Of a DNA stretch of 64,000 bases, positions 42,471-52,611 are shown piece after piece. Below the pieces are notes generated by a model. It saw only the letters and a program-made list of their open reading frames with translations. It had not been told where the DNA came from and searched no databases. Made by a program: the position numbers and the translations under genes. Within the stretch, counting starts at the first letter, position 1. Every line of letters begins with the position of its first letter. The stretch lies in the NCBI GenBank assembly GCA_900472625.1, contig UCIT01000006.1:79984-143983 (forward strand). Direction: 5' to 3'. This DNA is from Hyphomicrobiales bacterium. GTDB lineage: Bacteria; Pseudomonadota; Alphaproteobacteria; Rhizobiales; Rhizobiaceae.

Positions 42471-45400
42471 TCAACCGCCGGCAGCAACCGGTTGCTGCTC
42501 GGGCGCAGCCGGGCCCGCGGCCGCCTCGGACGTCGCCTTTGCCGGAATACGAAACCACAGAACGTAGAGAACCGGTAAAAAGATCAGCGTCAGCGCCGCC
42601 GCGACCACCAGCCCACCGATGACGGTAAAGGCCAGTGGCGACCAGAAAGGATCGCGGATGATCGGCAGCATGCCGAGCACGGTCGATCCGGCGGTGAGAA
42701 ACACCGGCCGCAACCGCTGCGCTGTCACGTCGATCACACCCTGCCAGCTGCGCCCCTTCTCCTCCATCGCCTGATCGATCTGATCGATGAGCACCACGGA
42801 ATTGCGGGTGATCATCCCGATCAATGCGATCATCCCCAGCACCGCGATGAAACCGACCGGCGTATTGGTGATAAGCATGATCAGGACAACGCCGATCAAT
42901 CCCAGCGGCACGACGCTGATGACAAGCAACAGCCGCTGCACGCTCTGCAGCTGGAACATCAGGACGATCAGGATGATGATCGCCATGACAGGCAGCATCT
43001 CCACGACCGAGGCCAGCCCCTCCTCCGCACCCTCTACAGCCCCGCCGACCTCGATCTGGTAGTTCGGATTGGCCTGGCGGATTTCGTCGATCTTGCTCGC
43101 CGCCGCCTCCACCACGCTCGCCGCCATCACGCCTTTGGCGGTATCGGCCTGAACGGTGATGGTGGTCGACCCCTGGTGCCGCCAGATAACCGGCTGCGTC
43201 GTCTGGTAGTCGATCGAGGCGATGCTGGAAAGCGGCACGGTATGATTGGCGCCCACCGGAATCTGCAGCGAACGGATCGCGGCGATGTCGACCCGCTGAT
43301 CCTCGGTCGCCCTCGCAACCACGTTGACGAGATAGATCGAGTCCCTCACCTGCGTCACCGGCAGTCCGGATGCGGTAGCAAACAGCGCCTGCGCGATCGC
43401 CGAGGAATTGAGCCCGACCAGCCGGGCGCGATCCTGGTCGACATTGATGATCACCTTGCGGATCGGCTCGTTCCAATCGAGATTCGGTTCAACGGCGCCC
43501 GGTATCTTGCTCAGCGCATCGGAAACCTGCCAAGCGACATCGCGCACGCCGGGAATATCCGGCCCGCTGATCCGGTACTGCACGGGCCAGCCGACGGGTG
43601 GGCCCATTTCCAGCGGCGACACGCGGATGATGATGTCAGGCATCTTCTCGTCGAGCGCCTTCTGCAGCCTCGCCTGCAAGGCATCGCGCGCGCCGACGCT
43701 CTTGGCGATCACCACCGCCTGGGCTCTTGACGGTGCGGGTGCCTGCAGATCCATGGACAGATAGAACCGCACCGGATCGGAGCCGACGTAGAAGCTCCAG
43801 TCTGCCACGTCCTCGTCGGATGCGAGCACCTCTTCCGCTCTGCTGACATAGCCCGCGGTCGCTGCCTGCGATGCGCTTTGCGGCAAGGTCAGTTGCAGGA
43901 TCAACTCGGGCCGGTCGGACGACGGGAAGAACTGCCTGTTCATCGCCGACGACGCCAGAAGAGCGATGACGAACAGTCCTATCGTCGCGAGCACGACGAT
44001 CAGCCGCAGCCGCATGCAGGCGTAGAGAAGCGTCTTGAAGCCACGGATCATAGCGCTGTCGGGCTTGGCTCCGCTCGCCGTACCGGATTTGAGAACCGCA
44101 AGGCCGACGATCGGCGTCAGCAGCACCGCGACGAGCCAGGAGACGATCAACGAGAAGCCGATGACCAGAAACAGCGACCGCGCATACTCGCCTGACGAAC
44201 TGCTGGCAAATCCGACCGGTATGAAGCCGGCGATGGTCACCAGCGTTCCTGCGAGCATCGGAAAGGCGGTCGATGTATAGGCATGAGAGGCAGCCTTGAC
44301 GCGATCATAGCCCTGCTCGAGCTTTGCCATCATGGTCTCGACCGTCACCATGGTATCGTCGATCATCAGCGTCAGCGCGATGATCAGCGCCCCCAGCGAG
44401 ACGCGTTGCAGCGCGATGCCGGTGATATCCATGAACAGGAATGTCAGCGCCAGAACCAGCGGGATGGAAACGGCGACGGCGAGCCCGGCGCGCAGCCCGA
44501 GTGCCAGGAAGCTGACGCCGAGCACGATGACCACCGCCTGCCCGAGCGATGTCGTGAAACTGCGGATCGCGGTAGTCACCACAGCGGGCTGGCTCGCCAC
44601 ATGGGTCATGGTGATGCCGATCGGCAGGTCGTCTTCGAGCTTCTGCATCGTGGCATCGATGTTGCTGCCGAGCTGCAGGATATCGCCACCCGATGCCATC
44701 GAGATCGCGATGCCGATTGCCGGCTTGCCCTTGACCCGGAAACGCGGCTGCGGCGGATCGACGGTGCCGCGCACCACGTTGGCGATATCGCCAAGCCGCA
44801 CGAAACCGGATGCCGTGGGGATGTTCAGTTCGCGAACGGTCTTTTCGTCGACCAGGCTGCCCGAGACCTGCAAAATCGTCCGGTCACGCTCGGATGTGAT
44901 CAGACCGGCCGGAAGCACGGCATTTTGCGCCTGGATCGTGCCGATCACCGTTGCGGCGCTGAGCCCGAGACTTGCCAGCTTCTCGGTCGAGAACTCGATA
45001 TAGATCGTCTCGTCCTGCGTGCCGATCAGTTGCACCTTGCCGATATTGTCGAGCTTCAGCAGGCGGGTGCGTGCCTCATAGGCCCAGTCGCGCACCTCGC
45101 GGTCGCTGAACCCTTCGGAGGTGAACCCATAGATGATACCGAACGTATCGCCGAAATCGTCGTTGAACGCAGGGCCGCGCACGCCCGATGGCAGCGTGCC
45201 GACCATGTCGCCGACCTTCTTGCGCGCCTGATACCAGGATTCACCGACGTCGCCGGGCGGCGTCGCGTCATCGAGGGTGACGTAGATGACCGTCTGTCCC
45301 GCGGTCGTCAGGCTACGGAGATTGTCGAGGTTCGGCACCTCTTCCAGCGTCCGTTCCAGCCGGTCGGTGATCTGGTCGGTCGTCTGCTCGATCGTCGCCC

Positions 45401-45569
45401 CCGGCCACGCCGCCGAGACGATCATCGTCTTGAAGGTGAATTCCGGATCCTCGTCGCGACCGAGGTTGATGTATGCGAGCACACCCGCGATCGCGCTGAG
45501 AAGCACAAGGAAGATCACGAGGCTCTTGCGCTCGATCGCCCAGGACGACAGGTTGAAGCCCTCGTTCAT
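42471..45569 (-). CDS. RND efflux permease, HAE1-like
   Basis: 1032 residues. It begins WAIERKSLVIFLVLLSAIAGV. TM4 has the Asp pair in LMIDDTMVTVETMMAKLE and the C-terminal half has GMITRNSVVLIDQIDQAME. The early periplasmic sequence YINLGRDEDPEFTFKTM is typical of the VexF/AcrB-like branch that pairs with lipoprotein adaptors. It is a proton-driven exporter with unknown substrate. Its ATG overlaps the adaptor stop (ATGA), so the two are coupled. No outer-membrane channel or regulator gene is adjacent. A second, distinct RND pump is at 10288-13485. Confidence 0.94.
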   Translation of the reverse strand: MNEGFNLSSWAIERKSLVIFLVLLSAIAGVLAYINLGRDEDPEFTFKTMIVSAAWPGATIEQTTDQITDRLERTLEEVPNLDNLRSLTTAGQTVIYVTLDDATPPGDVGESWYQARKKVGDMVGTLPSGVRGPAFNDDFGDTFGIIYGFTSEGFSDREVRDWAYEARTRLLKLDNIGKVQLIGTQDETIYIEFSTEKLASLGLSAATVIGTIQAQNAVLPAGLITSERDRTILQVSGSLVDEKTVRELNIPTASGFVRLGDIANVVRGTVDPPQPRFRVKGKPAIGIAISMASGGDILQLGSNIDATMQKLEDDLPIGITMTHVASQPAVVTTAIRSFTTSLGQAVVIVLGVSFLALGLRAGLAVAVSIPLVLALTFLFMDITGIALQRVSLGALIIALTLMIDDTMVTVETMMAKLEQGYDRVKAASHAYTSTAFPMLAGTLVTIAGFIPVGFASSSSGEYARSLFLVIGFSLIVSWLVAVLLTPIVGLAVLKSGTASGAKPDSAMIRGFKTLLYACMRLRLIVVLATIGLFVIALLASSAMNRQFFPSSDRPELILQLTLPQSASQAATAGYVSRAEEVLASDEDVADWSFYVGSDPVRFYLSMDLQAPAPSRAQAVVIAKSVGARDALQARLQKALDEKMPDIIIRVSPLEMGPPVGWPVQYRISGPDIPGVRDVAWQVSDALSKIPGAVEPNLDWNEPIRKVIINVDQDRARLVGLNSSAIAQALFATASGLPVTQVRDSIYLVNVVARATEDQRVDIAAIRSLQIPVGANHTVPLSSIASIDYQTTQPVIWRHQGSTTITVQADTAKGVMAASVVEAAASKIDEIRQANPNYQIEVGGAVEGAEEGLASVVEMLPVMAIIILIVLMFQLQSVQRLLLVISVVPLGLIGVVLIMLITNTPVGFIAVLGMIALIGMITRNSVVLIDQIDQAMEEKGRSWQGVIDVTAQRLRPVFLTAGSTVLGMLPIIRDPFWSPLAFTVIGGLVVAAALTLIFLPVLYVLWFRIPAKATSEAAAGPAAPEQQPVAAGG

Positions 45570-46672
45570 TCCGCTTGTCCTTCAAGCAGGCGGACCGTCA
45601 TGCCGGGCCTGAGCTGTTGCACTCCCGCAACCACCACATTGTCGCCGCTGGCGACCCCCTTGGTGACCAGAAAGTCTTCCGTATCGAACCGATGAACCTC
45701 GACCGGCACGAGCTTCGTCGTCTTGTTGGCGGCATCCACCACCCAGACGGCATTCTGGTTGTCCTTGCTGAACAGCGCCGTCATCGGCAAACGCGCCGCC
45801 GGTTCGCCCTCAAGCCTGATGGTTCCCCGCACCGCGCTGCCAAAGCGGAAATCATCGGGTGCTGTATCCAGCCCGATCCGCACCGTGAAATTGCGCGTCA
45901 CCGGATCGGCGGTTGGCGAAATCTCGCGCACCGTGCCGGTTGCCTTTGCATTGGGATTGCTCAGCAATTGCACGTCGACCCGGGCATTGCCGTCGGTTGT
46001 CTGGATCGTCGCCTCGGGCACCTGGAAGACCGCGTCCCGTGTTCCGAGCTGCGCCACCCGCACCACCATCTGCCCGCCACCGACGACCTGGCCGACTTCG
46101 CCGCCGATCGCGGTCACCACGCCGCCGGCATTCGCCTTCAGCACGCGGTTGTCGAGATTGGTCTGGGCAATCCGCAGACCCGCCTGTGCCGCATCGACCC
46201 CGGCCTGCGCCATGCTGGCTTGCGCGATCGCGGCATCGAAGGCCTGCCGCGTCGAAGTACGAGGGTAGAGTTGTTGCTGCCGCGCCCGCTCGGTCTCCGC
46301 ATTCTGCTGCTGTGCCTGCGCCGAAAACAGGTTGGCCTCCGCCTTGCGCATCGCATCCTGCGCATCTTCCGCGTCGAGCCGGGCAAGAACCGCTCCGACC
46401 TCGACCATCTGCCCGACATCGACATCCCGCTCGCGGATTTCACCGCCCTGACGGAAGCTGAAATTCGTTTCGACCCGCGGCCTGATTTCACCGACCAGCG
46501 AGCCGAATGTATCCTCGGGATTGAACGACACGGCAACCGTCTTCACCGGACGCGGGGGTCGCTCCGCTTCCGCTTCCTCACGTTGGCAGGCGGCAAGAAG
46601 CAAAGTCGAGACAATGACGGCCAACACGCCGAACGCTGCGCCGGCTCTAGAAACGGAAGGCCCGATGGTCAT
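45566..46672 (-). CDS. RND efflux lipoprotein adaptor
   Basis: 368 residues. The signal ends in a lipobox (TLLLAAC, Cys about 29), so the protein is anchored by lipid in the inner membrane facing the periplasm. Lipoyl and hairpin domains follow (FSFRQGGEIRERDVDVGQMVEVG, shown here in parts about 70-95; LKANAGGVVTAIGGEVG) and a barrel near residues 220-300. GGGGAAATTGCC precedes the ATG at 46672. It works with the RND permease that overlaps it by 4 bp. Confidence 0.93.
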   Translation of the reverse strand: MTIGPSVSRAGAAFGVLAVIVSTLLLAACQREEAEAERPPRPVKTVAVSFNPEDTFGSLVGEIRPRVETNFSFRQGGEIRERDVDVGQMVEVGAVLARLDAEDAQDAMRKAEANLFSAQAQQQNAETERARQQQLYPRTSTRQAFDAAIAQASMAQAGVDAAQAGLRIAQTNLDNRVLKANAGGVVTAIGGEVGQVVGGGQMVVRVAQLGTRDAVFQVPEATIQTTDGNARVDVQLLSNPNAKATGTVREISPTADPVTRNFTVRIGLDTAPDDFRFGSAVRGTIRLEGEPAARLPMTALFSKDNQNAVWVVDAANKTTKLVPVEVHRFDTEDFLVTKGVASGDNVVVAGVQQLRPGMTVRLLEGQAE

Positions 46673-47250
46673 GGCAATTTCCCCGAAGTTCTACCGGCGC
46701 ACGGCCGCGCGGCATGATGTTGATCGGCGCTGAAAACCGGACGGAAGGCCCGAAAGAAAGGAAAAGAGAGAAGCGCGCCACGCAACACTACGGACCACGC
46801 GATGCGGCCCGCCTCGAACAATCCGTCACCTGCGCCCGCTGCCCAAAAAAGCTGTAAGAACAATCTCATGGATGCCACACCCGTCGCCTACGACGACTGC
46901 GCCCGCACGCTCGCCACCGTGCACGAACCAAACGCCGATACTCCCCTGCGCTTCCCGATCGGTACCCGCACCATCCCATGCCCTGAATACTGCGCCCCTT
47001 AGGACTATAGGGCCCTTCAATCCGCGAAGTGATCAGCAGGGAATCCTGCAATCTGGCTTGGCGTCCAGATTTCGTCGATAGGCCAGCCCGCATGGCGAAA
47101 AGCCTCTTAGGCTGGCAGGGCCTGTGAAATTGTCTTCCGAATGCAACGGAGTTGGCATAAAACTTCAGATAGAAACGGCCCGGCCGATTGTCCTGGGGAG
47201 GCGTCGCAGTTCATGGACTTGGTGAGTGTTTCAGCGTTTCGAGCCAGCCC
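46673..47250. other. intergenic region upstream of the second RND operon and lipoprotein hydrolase
   Basis: 578 bp between divergent genes. It must hold both promoters. Small frames (46802-47002 plus, 47107-47739 minus) lack ribosome-binding sites and domains. No repeat, RNA or regulator gene is seen. Confidence 0.4.
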
Positions 47251-48399
47251 ATGATGCTGCTGCGTACATGCATAACCCTTCTCATCTTGGTGGCTCTGGC
47301 CGGGTGCGGTGGCCCGCGTGCAGTTCTCGGGCTGCCGGTTTCGGCAACCGGCACTCAGCCGTCTGCACTTGTCCCGATCTATGTCGCAACGACGCGAGCG
47401 CGCTCCGACAACCTCTCGCTGCCCTATTCCGCCCAGCGCTCTAGGACTCTGAACTTTGCCAAATTCGAGATCGGAATTCCCCAGAACCACGTTCGCGGCC
47501 GTGTCGAGAAAACCGGTCGGGTCCCTGACCCACGCCGGCATTTTTCGGCCCGCAGCTATCAGCCGTTGGCTGACCGGCGGGAGCTGATCCGGCAGCTGGA
47601 CACCTCGCTGGCACAGCGTGCGCCGGAAAATCGCGAGATCTTCATCTTCGTGCACGGCTATAACAACAACTTCGCCGACAGCATCTTCCGCAACGCCCAG
47701 ATCACCTACGACTACAACATCAAATCCGTTTCGCTGCACTACGCTTGGCCCTCAGGCGGGGCGTTGCCGCTGTACGTCTTCGATCGCGACAGCGCGCTCG
47801 TCGGGCGAAGAGGCCTAGCCGAAACGCTTGAGATCGCGGCGCAGACGAAGGCTACACGGATCGTATTGGTCGGTCATTCCATGGGCGCCTATGTCGTCAT
47901 GGAAGCCTTGCGCGACCTGGCGATGAACGGCCATCGCGACGTCCTGAACCGATTGGGCGGCGTCGTGCTCGCGGCGCCCGACATCGACATCGACGTCTTC
48001 CAGAGCCAAGTCGAGGATATCGGCGATATCCCGCGCCCGTTCACCATCGTCGTCTCGCAGCGCGACCGTGCCCTGGGTTTCTCAAGGTTCCTCGCCGGCG
48101 GCCACCCGCGCGTCGGCAGCGGCTCGGATGTGCTGATGCTGCAGAAGAAAGACATCGGCGTCATTGATGTTTCGGATATCGATGGCGGCCGGCACAGCGT
48201 CTTCGCAAGTTCGGAAACGCTGATGGACGTGGTCAACAATGACGAGCTGATGCGCAGCCTGCTGCGCGACGACCGCCCGCCGCCGAGCCAGACCATGCTG
48301 GCGGACGGCGCGTCCGTAATGGAAGGCGCCGCCTCGCTGATGATTTTCCTGCCAGCCCACATCATCGGCGGCATGGTGCAGGCGGTCGGCGGACACTGA
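47251..48399 (+). CDS. lipoprotein alpha/beta-hydrolase (DUF900 family)
   Basis: 382 residues from the first of two adjacent ATGs. The lipoprotein signal is LLILVALAGC (Cys about 19). The DUF900 alpha/beta-hydrolase core follows: VPIYVATTRARSDN, IFIFVHGYNNNFADSIFR, the nucleophile elbow VGHSMGAYV (Ser intact) and LAAPDIDIDVF. The final His is in GGRHSVFA. It is an envelope-located esterase-like protein; the physiological substrate is unknown. It is convergent with the Mrp operon (45 bp between stops) and divergent from the RND operon. Confidence 0.88.
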   Translation: MMLLRTCITLLILVALAGCGGPRAVLGLPVSATGTQPSALVPIYVATTRARSDNLSLPYSAQRSRTLNFAKFEIGIPQNHVRGRVEKTGRVPDPRRHFSARSYQPLADRRELIRQLDTSLAQRAPENREIFIFVHGYNNNFADSIFRNAQITYDYNIKSVSLHYAWPSGGALPLYVFDRDSALVGRRGLAETLEIAAQTKATRIVLVGHSMGAYVVMEALRDLAMNGHRDVLNRLGGVVLAAPDIDIDVFQSQVEDIGDIPRPFTIVVSQRDRALGFSRFLAGGHPRVGSGSDVLMLQKKDIGVIDVSDIDGGRHSVFASSETLMDVVNNDELMRSLLRDDRPPPSQTMLADGASVMEGAASLMIFLPAHIIGGMVQAVGGH

Positions 48400-48443
48400 A
48401 GGTAACAAAGCTTCCCGACAGCAGCCGTCTTGCAACGAAGAAA

Positions 48444-51400
48444 TCAGCGCATGGTGAAATGGAACGTGCCGAGCAGGTAGAGCGCAATCACGTAGTAAAG
48501 CACATGCAGTGCATAGGTCTGTCCGTTACCGGTATAGACTCTGCGCGTGACATCCGCCGCTCCGATGACCATGCCGCACACGCTGTCCCAGATGAAATTG
48601 GCCAGCGGCGTTACCAGTGGTGCGAAGGCCGCACGGTAGAAACGATAAAAATGCGTCGGTCCAGCAGGACCGGAACGTAGCCGCCTGGATCGGTAGATCA
48701 GCAGGAAGACCACAAGCAGAAAAAGCGCAACGACCACGCTGCCGGCCATCACAGGAACTGGGTTCCAGTAGGCGTAGATCATCTCCAGCGACATGCCCTG
48801 CCAGACCAGCGTCGAGGCGAAATAGGGATCGATCGCCGCAGAGACGGGATCCATGACCAGTTTCGGGAAGAATGACAACCCACAGATGCCGGCAACGAGG
48901 ACGAGTTGCGAAACCAGCAACGGCAGCGGTGCTTCCCTCGCCGCGTCATGCGCCTGACGCCGGGGGCCGAGAAAGATCGAGTAGGCAAAGCGGAACATGT
49001 AGAGAAAGCCGATGAAGGTGGCCACCACACCGGCGATGGCGAGGCCGTACCATCCCCTATCCATCATCGCGCTCAGGAGCAGCCACTTGCCCCCGAAACC
49101 GGCCAGCGGCGGCAGGCCGGACATTGAGATCAGCGCAATCACCACGACAGCAAAGCTTACCGGCATTCGTCGTGCGAGCCCGCCCGTCTCCTCGAACAGT
49201 CGCGCGCCGGTGGACAGGATGACGCCCGCGGCAGCGAGGAACAGAATGCCCTTGACCATCAGGTGGTTGGCAACAAGGTAGAATGCGGTTACCCAGCCGA
49301 GATGGCTCATCAGGGCAATGGCGGTGATGATGTAGCCGATCTGGCTCATACTGGAATAGCCGAGCATCCGCTTCATATCGGTCTGCTGGAATGCCATGAG
49401 GGCACCGGCGATCGTCGTCAGCATCCCGATCCAGCCCATGACATGTGCCATCTCAAGCCCCACCTCGGATCGAATGGCAAGATAGGTGACCATGAACAGG
49501 CCGAAGACCGCGACTTTGCTGATCACCGCCGACAGCATCGCCGAAAGGTCGTCATCGGCTTCCGCATAGGCCCCGGGCAGCCAGACATGCACGCCGACAG
49601 CGCCGGCCTTGATCAGGAACCCGATCGCCAGCAGCATGAAGGCGGGCGCCGCGTCCGGGCCGGCCGTGGCAAATGCCGCGAGCTGGGTGCTGCCATTGGC
49701 GTTTGCGGCGATGCCGAACCCGGCAAGCAGGCAGAAGGCAGAGACCAGTGAAAACAGCAGGAACTGCAGCACGTAAGGATGGGCATCGCGCCTTTGCGCG
49801 ATCAGGAAGTAGGATGAGAGGGTGATGATTTCCCAGTGATAGAAAAACTCAAGGCTCGTCGAGGCGCGCAGCAGACTGGTGATCGACAGCAACAGCACCG
49901 CCATGAGCGGATAGAAGCCGCGGCGCAGATCGGCACGATAGAGGCTGGCGAAGGCGACGACCAGCCCGCCCGCCAGAAGGAGCACGGCAAACAGACCGCG
50001 CAAGCCCTCCAGATCGCCAACTGTCCAGATCCCGACGAGCAGAACCGCGACCAGCATCAGAACGCACTTGATCCGCCCCGCAACACCGTCAAGCACGCAA
50101 AGACCAGCCCCCACGGCAAGCGGCGCCACGAGAAACAGCGACGTCGCACCCGAAAGGCGTGCCGCTGCATAGCCGCCGACAAACAGCGCGACCACGCATG
50201 CCAGTAATGGCACCAGCCTTGTCACATCAGCGCTGACCGTCGTTTCGCCGGATAGCGCACGCGTCGCATGCTTGAACCAGCGGAACATGTAGGCCGCTTC
50301 CAGCAGCGAACCCGCCAGGATGACCGCGATCCAGACATACCGTTCGCCGGCGGCAGCCTGCATGACCAGCTCCCACTTCGCCCAGAAGCCCGGAAAGGGC
50401 GGCAGGCCGGCAATCGCCACCAGAAACACCGCGAGAACGAAAAGCAGCAGCGGATTGCCGGCCACAACGGACCACCCTTCCACATCGCGGCGCGCCACGG
50501 TCCCGACCAGCCAGAACAGACCGGCCTTGGCGAAGAGATGGTTGACGAACAGCCCACCGACCACCAGCGGCAATGCCTGCGCCGCATCGAGCAGATGCAA
50601 CAACGCCAGAGCCAACATCATCAGCCCCATCTGCGCGATCGAGGAATAGCCGAGCATCCGCTGCACGCTTGTCTGCTTGAGCCCGACAAGATTGGAAAAC
50701 AGGAAGGTGATCGCGCCCGAAACGGCCAGAATGCCGAGATGATCCTCAAACAGCGGCAGAAGCTTGAAAAGCGCAAAGAACACGCCCGCCGAGACACCGA
50801 CCGAGACCAACGCCGCTACGCCGCTATCGGCAGTCTCGTAGACATCGAGCCCCCATCCGTTGGCCGGAAACGGCTTGAGCTCGAGCACCAGGCATGCGAG
50901 CACGAACAGCAATGCCGTTACGCCGATCGGGCCGGCGATCATCTGTCGGCCTGCGATCATCTCGTCAATATTGAGCGTGCCCGTCATGTGGTAGAGAAGC
51001 CCGGCTCCGAGCAGGAAGAACGACGAGGCAAGAACCGTCGCCATGATGTATTTGAAACTGGCTGACAGCGCCGCCGGCGTCCGTTCGACGCCAAGCAGCC
51101 CGTACGTGCCGATGGACATGATTTCCAGGAACACGAACTGATTGAACAGGTCCCGCGTCATCACCATGCCGTTGATGCCCATGATCAGGATCAGATAGAG
51201 CAGCAGCGCTGTATAACTCGACCGCAGACGCTCCCACATATGCCAGGCACCGAGCACCGCGACGACGTTGACGCAGACCGAAAAGAAGCCTTCCCAGGCT
51301 CCAAATCGGAGGTTGATCGAAAACGGCGGCACGCTGCCGGCCGTCAGCACCTCGATGGGCAAGCCGGTGTGCTGAACGCGCCAAAGGCAAACGCACGACA

Positions 51401-51539
51401 CGATGGTCATTCCCGACAGTGCAACGATGAAGCCTGCCGCTGGAAGTGGCTTGGCTATTCGGTAAAGCAGGGGAATGATGAAGCCGCCGCCGAGACCAAG
51501 CAGGAAAATGTTCAGCGGCTGGAAAAGGCCGTCTACCAT
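48444..51539 (-). CDS. double antiporter subunit: two MrpA/MrpD-like modules in one protein
   Basis: 1031 residues and about 28 membrane segments, twice the size of MrpD. Two complete proton-translocating modules lie in tandem. The first has Glu139 in FLEIMSIGTYGLLG, Lys222 in LELKPFPANGWG, LGYSSIAQMG (296-305) and Lys388 in FWAKWE. The second has Glu570 in HWEIITLSSY, Lys644 in FLIKAGAVGVHVWLPGAY, LGYSSMSQIG (726-735) and Lys818 in GGKWLL. The Glu/Lys residues match the proton path of NuoL/M/N-type subunits, so both modules look active. In standard Mrp systems these modules are the separate proteins MrpA (N-part) and MrpD. The start at 51539 overlaps mrpC by 7 bp; the longer frame to 51839 runs through mrpC and is not real. 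Confidence 0.88.
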   Translation of the reverse strand: MVDGLFQPLNIFLLGLGGGFIIPLLYRIAKPLPAAGFIVALSGMTIVSCVCLWRVQHTGLPIEVLTAGSVPPFSINLRFGAWEGFFSVCVNVVAVLGAWHMWERLRSSYTALLLYLILIMGINGMVMTRDLFNQFVFLEIMSIGTYGLLGVERTPAALSASFKYIMATVLASSFFLLGAGLLYHMTGTLNIDEMIAGRQMIAGPIGVTALLFVLACLVLELKPFPANGWGLDVYETADSGVAALVSVGVSAGVFFALFKLLPLFEDHLGILAVSGAITFLFSNLVGLKQTSVQRMLGYSSIAQMGLMMLALALLHLLDAAQALPLVVGGLFVNHLFAKAGLFWLVGTVARRDVEGWSVVAGNPLLLFVLAVFLVAIAGLPPFPGFWAKWELVMQAAAGERYVWIAVILAGSLLEAAYMFRWFKHATRALSGETTVSADVTRLVPLLACVVALFVGGYAAARLSGATSLFLVAPLAVGAGLCVLDGVAGRIKCVLMLVAVLLVGIWTVGDLEGLRGLFAVLLLAGGLVVAFASLYRADLRRGFYPLMAVLLLSITSLLRASTSLEFFYHWEIITLSSYFLIAQRRDAHPYVLQFLLFSLVSAFCLLAGFGIAANANGSTQLAAFATAGPDAAPAFMLLAIGFLIKAGAVGVHVWLPGAYAEADDDLSAMLSAVISKVAVFGLFMVTYLAIRSEVGLEMAHVMGWIGMLTTIAGALMAFQQTDMKRMLGYSSMSQIGYIITAIALMSHLGWVTAFYLVANHLMVKGILFLAAAGVILSTGARLFEETGGLARRMPVSFAVVVIALISMSGLPPLAGFGGKWLLLSAMMDRGWYGLAIAGVVATFIGFLYMFRFAYSIFLGPRRQAHDAAREAPLPLLVSQLVLVAGICGLSFFPKLVMDPVSAAIDPYFASTLVWQGMSLEMIYAYWNPVPVMAGSVVVALFLLVVFLLIYRSRRLRSGPAGPTHFYRFYRAAFAPLVTPLANFIWDSVCGMVIGAADVTRRVYTGNGQTYALHVLYYVIALYLLGTFHFTMR

Positions 51540-51901
51540 CGAGACTCCGTCAGCGCATCGATCAACAGTGTTTTGTGCACCGCATATATGCGGACTGCAA
51601 AGGACAGCATGATCGCCGTCACCGAAAAGCCGATGACGATGGCGGTGACGACGAGCGCCGCCGGAATTGGATCGACTGCGCGGGTCGCAACATCCGCCGT
51701 GCTTAGCGCCTCGTCGATGATCGGTGCCGTGCCGCCGGTTATGTAGCCGGTCGCCACCAGAACGATGTGCATGCCGGTATCGACAAGCGAAAAGCCGATG
51801 ATAATGCGCAGAATATTGCGATGCCGGAGTATGCCCCACAGGCCGATGAGCAGCAGCAGGAACCCTGTCGTCAGAAGGATTTGCGATATTGGCAGTGCCA
51901 T
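51533..51901 (-). CDS. mrpC: Mrp antiporter subunit C (NuoK-like)
   Basis: 122 residues and three membrane helices with the NuoK/MnhC pattern: GLWGILRHRNILRIIIGFSLVDTG, then IPAALVVTAIVIGFSVTAIMLS. AAGGAAG lies upstream of the ATG at 51901. It lies 20 bp after the MbhE/MrpB gene and overlaps the double-antiporter gene by 7 bp. In the complex, MrpC packs between the large antiporter subunits and the small ones. Confidence 0.9.
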   Translation of the reverse strand: MALPISQILLTTGFLLLLIGLWGILRHRNILRIIIGFSLVDTGMHIVLVATGYITGGTAPIIDEALSTADVATRAVDPIPAALVVTAIVIGFSVTAIMLSFAVRIYAVHKTLLIDALTESRW

Positions 51902-51921
51902 GGCGCTTCCTTTCGCGCGGC

Positions 51922-52611
51922 TCAGTTGCGGAAGCGGTCGATGACGACGCTGAGTTCGGCGCCGACCTTGATACCGAGCAGCGCCGAGATCAGCGGGATC
52001 CCTCCCGCGCTGTGCAGCGTCCCGAAATCTCCGCGCGGCAGGATGTGGCTGTCGAGAAAGCCGCTGCCGGCGAGCATTCCAAGGATGCCGAAGCAGACGT
52101 AGAGCACGCCGGCGAGCGATTCCGTGATGCTGAGGAAACCGTGATGCATCGGCCCGTCGGGATAGGCGAGCATCAGCAGCATGACGCCGGACGCAACCAC
52201 CGCACCGCCCTGAAAACCGCCTCCGGCCGATAGATGCCCGTTCATGATCACATAGGCGCCGAACAGGAAGATCAGCGGCAGCACCACCTCGGCGCCGTTG
52301 CGGACCAGTTCGCTTGGCTCCCGCCCGCCGCCGCCCGTCGCAAGCGGCCTTTCTCCCGGATCGCCGGCGAGAAGCACTCCGACGCTGGCCGCGACCATGA
52401 ACAGCACGGCGACCTCTCCCAGCGTATCGAAGCCGCGATAGGTGATCAGAATACCGGTCACCACATTGGGTGCGCCAAGATCGGCGGGCACCGCCGTCAG
52501 ATAATGCGCGGCAAGACTGGACACCGCCTGCCGCTCTTCATAGCCGGCCACCAGCCCGGTGAAGATCACGCCGAAGCAAAGGACGGCCAACAGGCCGAAG
52601 GCGCGAGTCAT
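51922..52611 (-). CDS. fused MbhE-like (MrpA C-terminal) and MrpB subunit
   Basis: 229 residues. Residues 1 to about 85 match the last part of MrpA (MbhE-type: NVVTGILITYRGFDTLGEVAVLF). Residues about 95-229 are MrpB (PLIFLFGAYVIMNGHLSAGGGFQGGAV). In a standard Mrp operon the first part is the C-terminus of MrpA and the second is a separate gene. The ATG at 52611 overlaps the mrpG stop (ATGA). About six membrane helices. The fusion indicates an operon of the MBH/MBX-like branch. Confidence 0.85.
   Translation of the reverse strand: MTRAFGLLAVLCFGVIFTGLVAGYEERQAVSSLAAHYLTAVPADLGAPNVVTGILITYRGFDTLGEVAVLFMVAASVGVLLAGDPGERPLATGGGGREPSELVRNGAEVVLPLIFLFGAYVIMNGHLSAGGGFQGGAVVASGVMLLMLAYPDGPMHHGFLSITESLAGVLYVCFGILGMLAGSGFLDSHILPRGDFGTLHSAGGIPLISALLGIKVGAELSVVIDRFRN

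Noticed and set aside
46802..47093. short frames on both strands upstream of the lipoprotein hydrolase
   Set aside because: They overlap each other, lack ribosome-binding sites and have no domain.
51540..51839. 100-codon extension of the double antiporter
   Set aside because: It is the wrong frame of mrpC and has soluble, His/Arg-rich sequence. The ATG at 51539 overlaps mrpC by 7 bp in the manner of the other operon genes.
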